Below, piece by piece: positions 10,501-18,738 of a stretch of 64,000 nt of DNA (positions are counted from its first letter, which is position 1; each line of letters begins with the position of its first letter). Made by a program: the position numbers and the translations under genes. Origin of the DNA: Xestospongia muta (taxonomy: Eukaryota > Porifera > Demospongiae > Haplosclerida > Petrosiidae); NCBI GenBank assembly GCA_963693285.1, contig OY848918.1:16428263-16492262 (forward strand), given 5' to 3'. The notes beneath the pieces were generated by a model that was given only the letters and a program-made list of their open reading frames with translations, was not told the origin of the DNA and made no database searches.

Positions 10501-12695
10501 CATTCTTGATAACGTAATATTCACCAATCCACAGTACCTAGTCAATTTGGTTACTAGCATCATTAGAGCTTCATTTGTTGATCCTGCAAAATATAACATC
10601 TTCAAAGATTGTGCTCTATATCCAGGCTGGATTCAACAACTTCAACAAAAAGGTATTTTTGAAAGTAAATTGCTTGATGCTCTGAATAATCTTGAGTTTG
10701 TTGAGGGTTTGTTCACTAAGGATAACTTCCTTCAGTTAATGGCACATCTTTGCATTGTCAGTCCCTTAACAGAGACTACGTCAATTTCATCAACACAGCA
10801 GTATTTTATACCAGCAGTTCTTCCCAGTAGTCATATTACAGAGGAAGAAAAGAAACGTTTTATGAAAACATGCCAGCCACTCGTGCTTCAATTTGAAAAC
10901 AAAGTTGTACCTCAGGTAAGTGATGTCATACATTTTATTCATAACTCTATAATTATTGTTCTGTTCTAGGGTGTTTTCCCTGCTACTGTAGTAGCTTTAC
11001 TAAATAGGAAGGCTCCTCCAACCTTTACATTAGATGTTTCATCACCAAAATTCTCAAAACAACTACGCTATGGAGTGAAATTGGTATCTGATGAATTAGG
11101 GGGGTCACTTTTGCTGGTTGACTCTCTTTCTTGGATGGAGGTCTACTTTACTGGAATTCCTAGCAGTAATTGTAGTGTCATATGCCATACAATGGATGAA
11201 GCTGTATCATCCTGTGCTAATCCCCTGTCTTATGAGCCTTCTGCTCTCAAGTTTACAGTAAGTCTGTTGTGTAGACATCCTGATCACATGACAGACTGAA
11301 GTATAAAACCACATCCAGCAAAGTTGATTTACTCTAAATATGTTCAGTGCACATTAATGAGAGAATTAGAGCCTATACCACTTGATACAGAGAAAGAAGG
11401 ACCTTGGTTTACTGGATACAAAGGTATGATCTGCTAAGTACAGGTATATCATTTGTTACTTTAATTATAGATCAAACATCAGCTCATCAAATCCAAATGC
11501 TTCAAGTCCCTCCCATTTTGGATACATATGGTATGAGCAATGTTTAAAAATGATATATTGTAAACATAATAACTTTATTAAGATGACAATATAGACGACT
11601 CAGAGAATATTATTTTGAAACAATGTATTATAATTGCTATTATAAATATTATGTTGATTAGAATTTTTAAAATATAGGCACTCAAGGCTCCAATTCTAGT
11701 ACAAAATCTGAGATGATGAATGGTGTTCAAATTACTTTAGGTATGTTGCTGTTTATATACATACATACGTATATATATTGTTCTATCATTGTGTTTTGTC
11801 AAAAATAAAATATATCACCTTTCAGTTTTACATGACAGGTGATTTATTCACATGCTAAGACAAAACTGGAATATCTACTTGTATTCCCTTAATAGTTATA
11901 TACAATGGATATTATTTTTAATATTAAAGTACTTTGTAAAATTAAACTGATGTATCGACTGCAGAGTTATATGTAAAACTCCATTGACAATTTTCTAAAT
12001 ATTTGATGAAGTTTTTAACTAGCATGCTTATCAACCTTTAGTATTTTGTATATCCATATGAATCTTTGTCAACTATCTTGCTGTCTTGTAACCACACTGT
12101 CTTAGGATGACAATAAATAGATTAGCTCAGACAGATAACAGGTGACATTATATATATAACTACTTGTTATTAGATGTTGTATTCATCAGCAATATGTCAT
12201 TAATTTATGAATATATGTAGTTTAATTGTGATTACAATTTCTCTACATTTACAGCTAGCAAACCAGAGAAATATATTTTGTTGAGGATGCTTTCTTCTGT
12301 GACAGCAAAATGGCAAGTGATGGGAGGTCTACTTGGAGTTGACTCTAATACTATTGATGGCTTATCTTACTCTAATTTTGCTGATGAGGTGAAGATGTCA
12401 AAGATGCTACAGAGCTGGTTGGACAACGAGCCTACTCCAACAACATGGGGTAATATCATCAGTGTTGTTGAGGGTCCTCTACAAAAGAAAACACTTGCTA
12501 ATGAAATGTGCAAATTACTTGGCATAGAATCAGGTCTGTTATTAACTTTTTTTTACTGTGGTAATATACATGCTACTATAAAAAAGATGTTAATCAAGTT
12601 AAACAACAAGCTTGTTATGGTAGTATGATTGTCTTAACCATCATATTATTATAATTATTATATTTATAGATGATCCTCCTAGCAGTACTTCATAA
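1433..12695 (+). CDS. Left gene: ankyrin-Roc-COR-death domain protein (5' incomplete)
   Basis: Model built from splice sites and phases: 1433-1531, 7826-7924, 8597-8695, 8742-8808, 9240-10915, 10970-11423 (possibly split at 11258-11347), 11471-11530, 11678-11740, 12255-12533, 12670-12695. The ankyrin exons are phase 0; all junctions from 8808 on are phase 1 except the phase-0 junction at 10915/10970. Domain order is three full ankyrin repeats and a partial one, a Roc-type P-loop GTPase, a COR-like region, a linker, and one death domain. Family knowledge: ANK-Roc-COR-death is the layout of DAPK1 after its kinase; such ROCO proteins are cytosolic GTPase scaffolds linked to death or stress signalling. 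No kinase is visible, but the 5' end is missing. An in-frame TGA lies at 11297-11299. The gene is convergent with its paralogue at 51,529-61,538. Exons from 11,471 on lie in the inverted repeat. Confidence 0.75.
2983..3375. repeat. Two-copy imperfect tandem repeat, period about 195 bp
   Basis: The block starting CTAAATATTATATAACTGTA at 2,983 recurs at about 3,178 as CTAAAATTTTATATAACTAT. Both copies contain ATCTTTGTTGTGATGAT and a shared CAGTATTGTCACAA motif near the end. The sequence flanking the TIR element at 6,493 (TATTATCACAACCAGAAA) looks like a third, older copy. Confidence 0.65.
4790..5480. repeat. Diverged duplicate of the 1,060-3,000 intron region
   Basis: Several blocks match in the same order: 1,115-1,225 with 4,820-4,940 (TCATATCTATG/TCATATCTGTG, then GACAA), 2,098-2,130 with 5,094-5,120 (AGTGCTAATGTG), and 2,830-2,940 with 5,310-5,410 (ATACTAGG.ATACTGTT). 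The counterpart of the ankyrin exon at 1,433 is missing from this copy. I read it as an old exon-plus-intron duplication whose exon was deleted. Confidence 0.5.
5482..6491. mobile_element. TIR DNA transposon remnant in intron
   Basis: The ends are inverted repeats: CAGGAGCGCATGAGC at 5,482 and GCTCATGCGCTCCTG ending at 6,491. A short direct repeat TATTAT(C) abuts both ends, consistent with a 6-8 bp target duplication. The left end also has a small hairpin GTCGCGAAGCGAC. Two short open frames lie inside (5,632-5,826 minus and 5,826-6,071 plus); the plus frame contains ETFFSQIKHA and looks like decayed transposase, but I cannot assign a family. The TIR start CAGG and target size would fit hAT. 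It is about 1.0 kb and probably non-autonomous. Confidence 0.7.
7826..7924 (+). CDS. Ankyrin repeat exon 2 (left gene)
   Basis: A 99-nt phase-0 exon between TATCCAG and GTAACA. It encodes one ankyrin repeat, DGNTPLHIAAFEGHTEVVQ onward, with the canonical TPLHxAA and G-H-xEVV helix pattern. Antisense frames here are shadows. Confidence 0.9.
8597..8695 (+). CDS. Ankyrin repeat exon 3 (left gene)
   Basis: A 99-nt phase-0 exon between TTTATAG and GTAAGT. It encodes RRQTPLHLAFKRKQMEVVK and then a GADLTIPDK turn, one complete ankyrin repeat. Confidence 0.9.
8742..8808 (+). CDS. Partial ankyrin repeat exon 4 (left gene)
   Basis: A 67-nt exon between TTTTAG and GTTAGT. It encodes the first helix pair of a capping ankyrin repeat (KGRIPIDLANVSTQAIRQ). 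It ends in phase 1 and joins the Roc exon at 9,240 to give a Glu codon. The right gene has the equivalent exon at 56,839-56,902 (64 nt), so the intron position is conserved between paralogues. Confidence 0.85.
9240..10915 (+). CDS. Roc GTPase plus COR-like exon (left gene)
   Basis: One 1,676-nt exon from acceptor CTTCTACAG to donor GTAAGT, 559 codons with the upstream base. P-loop GPPGVGKTS at 9,316-9,342; switch-like STAIASRPIRAIER follows; a low-complexity Ser/Thr/Pro insert; G3 DSGGQPQF at 9,800-9,823; G4-like GTNYDR near 10,073 in place of NKxD. The second half has a COR-like or winged-helix region with VIFTNPQYLVNLV near residue 430. Roc domains bind GTP and COR domains dimerise; this is family knowledge. 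A Met at 9,176 opens a longer frame, but the splice acceptor and conserved phase show the exon starts at 9,240. The right paralogue is 54,856-56,612. Confidence 0.88.
10970..11423 (+). CDS. Post-COR exon with in-frame stop (left gene)
   Basis: A 454-nt exon by homology, exactly the length and phase of its right counterpart (54,321-54,774). It encodes GVFPATVVALLNRKAPPTF and later LVDSLSWMEVYFTG. An in-frame TGA lies at 11,297-11,299, where the right copy is open. A GT-AG pair, GTAAGT at 11,258 and TTCAG ending at 11,347, bounds 90 nt that include the TGA. Splicing it out keeps the frame and loses 30 codons. So the exon is either a pseudogene segment or has been split into 10,970-11,257 and 11,348-11,423. 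Only transcript data can tell. Confidence 0.75.
11471..11740 (+). CDS. Two linker exons (left gene)
   Basis: Exon 11,471-11,530 (60 nt) encodes DQTSAHQIQMLQVPPILDTY; exon 11,678-11,740 (63 nt) encodes a Ser/Thr-rich stretch with STKSEMMNGVQITL. Both are phase 1-1. No fold is recognised; they probably tether the death domain. Right counterparts with the same lengths are 52,849-52,908 and 52,640-52,702. Confidence 0.8.
12255..12533 (+). CDS. Death domain exon (left gene)
   Basis: A 279-nt phase 1-1 exon between TTTACAG and GTCTGT. It encodes WQVMGGLLGVDSNTIDGL, then KMLQSWLDNEPTPTTWGNII and a final ANEMCKLLGIES, the helical signature of the death-fold family (W-x-xLG-L-x-I and WL-x-W). Death domains mediate homotypic assembly. 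It differs from the right copy (51,873-52,151) at about ten bases. The internal Met at 12,278 is not a start. Confidence 0.88.
12670..12695 (+). CDS. Short terminal coding exon (left gene)
   Basis: After acceptor TTTATAG the frame gives DDPPSSTS and TAA. The right copy has GG instead of AG at this acceptor and uses a downstream exon that encodes a transmembrane segment. Here that exon is absent, so the left product would be soluble. A donor (GCAAG|GTATGT at 12,721) and acceptor (TTCTACAG ending 12,959) suggest a spliced 3' UTR. AATAAA occurs at 13,093. Confidence 0.65.
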
Positions 12696-12958
12696 TAGTT
12701 TCTACGACCACATATGCAAGGTATGTTTGGAAACTTTAGTATGTAAACAAAATAACAATAACTTAAAATGCATAATACATCAAAGAAAATTTCGTAATTG
12801 TAAATCCTAAACAATTATAATCTAACACATCCATTCTTCATTCATACATCTCAATAACTATATTCAGTATGAACTGATTTTTCATGTCACAGTGTTTCAT
12901 GACATCAACATTATTAAGCCACTGATTAACAATTACTTTATTTTCTTTTTCTTCTACA

Positions 12959-13946
12959 GATACACATTGGAATTTGTCACATTTTGATTAAATATAAATA
13001 ATAACTATCACATTGAATTAAGAGATTGTTCTTTTAACATGTTAACTATTTCTTACTTATTTTTGTTCTGTTTAATTAGTTAATTTGAATGAAATAAATA
13101 ATTAATAAGTTACTTTTAATATCATTTAATTGGAAAGGCCACATTGATTATAAACAAAGTATGAAGTGAAGTAGTTGACTACTAATGTTCTTAAGTTAAT
13201 TTTTTTATTTTTTTTTGAATTAATTTTTTGTCTAACCTTTTCATAAGTACATCTATATTATTATTATCCAGTATTTTTCTATTTTTTAAAATGACATCTT
13301 CTGTTATCCACTACTTTTGTCATTTTTGAATATTACACATTTACATTTTTCACATTTACTCTAGTATTTTTTCATAATTAGATTTTTGCTATCAATTATT
13401 TCTCTGTTATTTTAGTGTCACTCTTAGAATTATACAAATTACATTTGAATAAACACTTTATTAAAGTTATTAGTGTTTGGTCTTTTACATTCAATTTTTG
13501 ATCAGCTGTACCTTTATACTTGATGTGATGAATAGATTAATGAATAATTTTTACTTCTCATTTTATTTTCTTATCAATAAATTATATATCCACAACTCAT
13601 CGTGTATATTAAAGGTCAAGAAAAGTTTACAGACTAAGTTAGAACTATGATATTACGTCACTAATCTACATGAATAAATACATAACTTCCTAATTATATT
13701 AACCTTATTTTTAAACATTACATTGCTTACAAACACAAATATAAGCATATCTGTAGCATGTACCATAAAACAATTAATACACTTAGAATTCATTAATTAA
13801 TCAATTATTAACATATCACATCTATTGATTGATTAATCTATTCAATGTCTGATTGTTTAAACTATCAAAAATTATTTCCATTATTTTCATCAATTTATGA
13901 TACTTATCAACTGTCCAATATCTTTATCTGTTTCTGTACTCATTTC
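12959..13946. repeat. Inverted-repeat left arm, block B (intergenic)
   Basis: Matches 44,645-47,115 in reverse once the pogo-like element and the 133-bp minisatellite insertion in the right arm are removed. No gene is seen. It includes possible 3' UTR of the left gene and AATAAA motifs near 13,093 and 13,448. The break at 13,946 coincides with the start of a left-only block. Confidence 0.85.
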
Positions 13947-15107
13947 AATTATTCAATTTATGAAACAATTTATTAAATCCTTCATTATGTCTATAGTTGT
14001 GCAAATAGTAAGGTACATTGTTGAATAGAACAAGATAGTAATTGTAGACAATTAGTGAAAATTCTTCTTGATTTTTTGCTGGTACAAGATGTATATAATA
14101 TGTTTCATAGTTGTTGTAATAGTAAGGCTATTTTTGATACATAGTGGAAAAGATCTGAACTTGCGTTAAGCATTTGCTGTAATGACTGCTGTGTTGATAT
14201 CTGATAGCACCTATGGTAAACTGTTAGCAGTATTTATATACAGTTAATATACCATTAATTAACATACTTGTTACATTGTTTTGTTTATACAACAGAACCA
14301 AAGATGACTATATGGTAATATTTACATTATTGCATAAGTGTCACAAGTACCTGTGAACATGACCACTAACCATTAGAACTACAAAAATCAGGTTCAGTTA
14401 ATAAATTCAATAAACATAAAAGTATAATAATACAGTAGACTATCATCAAATTTCTTTTAACTTTGGCAAAAAATTCTAAGTGTTTCTATACATGAGAAAC
14501 TATGCTAGTACTGTTTGTGAATAATCACAACCCAACAGCTTTTAAAACAAATCTTTAGTGATGCTGGTAGTTAGTAATGACTTACAAACACAAGTGCATT
14601 AAGTGTTCACCGTACACTTTTATAAGAACCATTTTCTCCAACATTAAATATATTATTTTAAAGTCTCTATTACATTTGATATACTCACTAGCTAACTTTT
14701 GTATGATCATTATGTTTATCCAAACAGATTATCATTTAGTTTTTATTAATACAATCAACTATATCAGTTTATTATATATGATTTTTTATTTAATTTAAAC
14801 ATTCCTTTTTTGTCATATATAATTTATGACTTGTGTAAAGGTGTGTAACATCATAATTTCTATTACTTGTCTTTCTTAATTCCTTGTTTTTTCTTACCTA
14901 TAGTTTGCATTTTAAACCTTTACCTTCTTTGTATATGCCTCTTAAAATAGCTTATACACTATATGAGATATATCTATTGGCATTAACAATTCTTTTGTTT
15001 GTAATAAGTATGAAGATGGATTATGCTTTCAGAAGAGAAGGCATGAGTATTAATACTATCTATGTAAATTACAAATAATAAATAAGGTTGAGGTACTCCT
15101 GAAGTGA
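13947..15107. other. Start of left-only block, nothing recognised
   Basis: Sequence absent from the right arm, where the flanks join directly at 44,644/44,645. It is AT-rich and I see no gene, hairpin or terminal repeat in this part. Confidence 0.5.
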
Positions 15108-15386
15108 CTAGTAGTTTTTTGAACAAACATTATTAGTGATAATATATTGTACATGACCAGATAAATGAAATAGTAACAAATCAAGGCCTATCCTTTCAAA
15201 TTGGAGCTGTAAAGTTGGTTGTGGTGTACTGTTGCAAGCTTTCTTTAGGTCAAAGGATACATTGCAAATTAAAGATTTGAGTCCAAAAGGTTTTTCTAAT
15301 TGTATAGAATAGAAATCAGAGCTGTTGTAGTTGGTCTCTTTGGAAGAAAAGTCCATTGATTTCTTAAAATTACAATAAGCTACCAC
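15108..15386 (-). pseudogene. Possible decayed integrase fragment
   Basis: An open minus frame of 92 codons contains ERIGLDLLLFHLSGHVQYII. The spacing resembles the start of a Gypsy/Ginger-type integrase core (xRIGxDLx...GHxYII), preceded by a degraded zinc region. The next conserved blocks are absent. It lies about 2 kb from a clearer integrase (16,390-17,760) and may be part of a second decayed copy. Weak evidence. Confidence 0.35.
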
Positions 15387-15634
15387 AAGTCAAGTTAAAA
15401 TGCTCCATCAAAAATTATAGATAGAAAAAAATTTATCTGATGTATTTTAAAGCTAGTGCTGTGTAGCTATTTGCAAAGAATTAACTACTGGAATAAATGT
15501 TTAGATATATACATATATAATTGACAGTTACTTTAAATATTTTACTATAAAGTTTTCAAGTCATAAAATAACTCATAATTAAAATTATTGTATTATAGAG
15601 ACATTTGCAGCTTGATTACAACTTAGCCTTATCT

Positions 15635-15638
<4 letters not shown>

Positions 15639-15676
<38 letters not shown>
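15639..15676. repeat. (TA)n microsatellite
   Basis: About 19 uninterrupted TA units. Confidence 0.95.
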
Positions 15677-15677
<1 letters not shown>

Positions 15678-15829
15678 CATAAACTATAATATGTTTTTCA
15701 GCTGGTAATATTTGTGTCAATATATTACATATTCTAATTTCAAATGAAATTATTATAACTTAAAGTTTTAATATACGCATTTTATTGTTTTAAGAATAAA
15801 GATTTTCGACCTGTCACGACAATTATATC

Positions 15830-16140
15830 CTACGTAAAATTTGTTCGACCGGCTAAAATATTGCAGCAATATTTTATCCTAGGATAAAATATTGCTGCAA
15901 TATTTTGTCCTACCCGCACAAAATTTATTCTAGGATAAAAAAATTTTTCCTTGTGATATTTTATCCTAGGACAATAACTTGTTTGCAATATTTTAGCCTA
16001 GGATTAAAAATGGCTTGCAATATTTTATCCTAGGATAAACAAGGCTTATTATATTTTATTCTAGAGTAATAAATGGCTTGCTATATATATTTTAAATGGC
16101 TTGCTATATTTTAGTCTTATATTTTTTATTCTATAGTAAT
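15830..16140. repeat. Array of palindromic TCCTAGGA motifs
   Basis: The word ATTTTATCCTAGGATAAA and its variants recur at least five times at irregular 50-70 bp spacing, with GCAATATTTTA or GGCTTGC between. The first instance sits in a perfect 52-bp palindrome (15,855-15,906, centre CCT|AGG). Later copies decay toward the 3' side (CTAGAGTAATAAATGG). No known family is recognised. It lies just downstream of the 3' end of the integrase pseudogene. Confidence 0.8.
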
Positions 16141-16389
16141 AATATTTTAGGTTAACATGTGTGAAAGTATCATTTTGATGAAACTCAGAAGATAAAAGAG
16201 ATTTTTGAACATCCAAATGTTCTAGACCTAATGATGACAGAGATTTAGAAGAATTGTCAGAGTCAAATGATGTTGGAACACAATGATTTAATGACAAAAT
16301 ATGTGAATTGTTGTCTAAGTAAAAAGGTGATGAAAGTACATCTGAGTGACCATTAGGATTAAAAGTTGATAAGAGATTGCTAGAATTTG

Positions 16390-17760
16390 GTGAATTTGGA
16401 GGTGTACGATAGACCTTCAAGTTGGTACCATGGATTCGCTTAATAATCTTACCATTCTCTACACTTTTGATTGAAAAAACCTTTACTAAAATCTTTCATA
16501 ACTTCATATGGTCCTAACCATTTGTGATCCATACAGCCTCCCTTCCTCTTTTTACGTAAGAAGTTTTTTTTTCAGAACTTTAACTCCAACTTAAAATTTT
16601 AATGGAATGGAATGTTTTTGATCATATTGCTCTTGCTGTTTCTGCTGTGCTACTTCTATATTTTTCTCGCATTCTCAAGCAAGGCTTTTCTTTGAGTAGT
16701 TAGAGTATCAACAGTGACTATAACACATCCTCCTGTATAAAAGAATGTTAATTAATGAAAGGCTGAAATAACAGTATCTATACACATTATCCACTTTTAA
16801 ATTGTTGTTCTCCTTTTTTATTAGTATATAGTATCAGTGAGTAAGACACTAAGTTACAGATGTGTTTGCTAGATATTCATCTAAGATTTGATTCCCTTCT
16901 TTCTTCTCTGTTTCAACATCAATTGGTATGACAGCTCTTCTACCAAACATTAGTTCAAGTGGTGTTTGCAGAGAGGATTCATGCTTGGATGTATTATATG
17001 CAAACACGCATGTTTCTAAAAATAAATCCCACTCGCCTTCTTGTCATAAGTAAACTTCACCAACATCTGTTTAAGGGTTTGATTTTATCTCTCATCTAAT
17101 CCATTTACCTATTCAATTTTACACATAATAGTATATCATAAAAGACTGACTACAATACTTGTGGATGATAGGGCATTGTATAATGTTGCTTTATGCCTAG
17201 AAGTTTCATAAAATCTTTACTGAGGTGGAATCTAAACTCTCTGCCTTGGTCACTTGTCAACAATTTAGGAAGACCCATTCTCATAAAAATCTGAGGCAAA
17301 TATGAATTATATAAATATATTTTTTTATAGTTTTACTATCATTAGCTTGAATAAAGTTTCAGCAACACCATTGGCACATTTGCTAGGCAAATGAATGGCC
17401 TCCACCCATTTTGTAAAATAATCTGACACAATGAGAATAAAACGATTCCCATTTCTAAATGCTGGAAATATTGGGCCTACAAAGTCAATTGCCACATGGT
17501 ACCATGGAGAATATACTGGTATGGGATAAAGCTCAATGTTAGTGACAATTGGGTTTTTGTTCATCCTCTGACATTCATTACAAGTATCAACCTACATTTT
17601 TTGATATAAAACAACATCAAAATTTAAACAAACTTACCACTTCTTTGGCATCATTCCATATATCTTTCCACATAAATCGTTCTCTGATTCGTCCTACCGT
17701 TTTCTTAAGCCCCATGTGTCCAGATGTTGGATCAATGTGACAGGATTTTACAATCTTTGG
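16390..17760 (-). pseudogene. Intron-bearing Ginger/Gypsy-type integrase, broken
   Basis: Minus-strand blocks in order: HHCC zinc region (HIDPTSGHMGLKK, then CNECQR) about 17,760-17,570; catalytic core with HVAIDFVGPI and FILIVSDYFTKWVEA (17,337-17,591); LLTSDQGREFRF and TMPYHPQ (17,159-17,290); FAYNTSKHESSLQTPLELMF (about 16,900-17,030); C-terminal WLGPYEV and IKRIHGTNLKVYRTP (16,390-16,560). Three short GT-AG introns interrupt it: 17,592-17,637, 17,291-17,336 and 17,109-17,158 (46, 46, 50 nt). A stop follows the GLDER motif and a frameshift comes after it. Introns argue against a retroelement copy and for a Ginger-type DNA transposon or a domesticated gene. Present only in the left arm. Confidence 0.75.
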
Positions 17761-18661
17761 TTGTTCACTTTGAGATTGCATGTACTTAAAAGTGCCAACA
17801 ACAATTGAAACTTTATTTTACAAAAATTTGTCATTTTATCTGCTTCTCTTTTCCTGGTTTGTAGTACAGCTCTCCATCAACTATTACAAATTTTTCTGCC
17901 TTTTTCCTAATTATTCTTTTCCTAGTAGCACTGGCTTCATCTGGATATTTCTTCTCTGACAGTTATATTATAATTTCAGTAGATGTTGTTGATGAATGTG
18001 CTGACATTGTAGTACAAGAATGTTAGTCAATCTATTACTATTGTAGGATATTTCTTTCATTGTGATTTTTCCGTCAAGGTTACACTAGACGGGAGAGCAG
18101 TAGATACAATTGCAAAAGAGAAAATAGCTTACTTCTTTGAGATTAAATGTTGGTTTGGTTCCTATAGAAATAGTTCTAGTACCAGTGAATTCTCTTTACA
18201 CAATTATCAGTCTACTAGAAGTCAATGTCAAACATGGAATCGTTCAATCTTTGTCCACAACAATTGAACACAGAGGGAGGACATCAGCTATTGGAGAGAC
18301 ACGAACAAAGAACACAGTTTATGCATCAAAGATCAACAAAATCATGAACATAGTGATTATTAAAAAATAACAATAATGTCATTGTTACAAAGAACTGTTA
18401 GATGACAAAAAGTACAAACAACAACCACTACATACATGTTATTAATAGACATAAAGTCATTTCAGATTTTGATCAAAACAGCTCAATGTAGCAATTCTTG
18501 TAGGCTCTGTCTTAGTCTGAAAGAAAGAAATAATATCGATACAGAAGAAATCAGAACATAATATCGTCACAAGTTATGATTGCAGAAGTTACAGCACAAG
18601 CAAGAACTTACAGTCAAAATATCTAAACGAGACACAAACAAAATAAGAGTGAAAGAGATAC
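17761..18661. other. End of left-only block, nothing recognised
   Basis: A 77-codon plus frame (18,137-18,370) has no recognisable motif. The block ends at CATATATACGCAACACGTGA, which matches the right arm at 44,625-44,645. Confidence 0.45.
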
Positions 18662-18677
18662 ATATATACGCAACACG

Positions 18678-18707
18678 TGAGAGAGAGAGAGAAAGAGAGA
18701 GAGAGAA

Positions 18708-18738
<31 letters not shown>
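18678..18738. repeat. (GA)n microsatellite at arm breakpoint
   Basis: About 60 bp of GA with AAAGA interruptions. Homology with the right arm jumps here: the left side pairs with 44,608-44,644, the right side with 37,971-38,021. The Leu/Ser-rich minus frame through it is a repeat artefact. Confidence 0.9.

Larger units (their letters stand above)
11453..12672. repeat. Inverted-repeat left arm, outer block A
   Basis: Matches right-hand sequence 51,738-52,930 in reverse at about 96%. The match starts in the 47-nt intron before the exon at 11,471 and stops just inside the terminal exon at 12,670. It covers two linker exons and the death-domain exon with all their introns. Confidence 0.88.
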
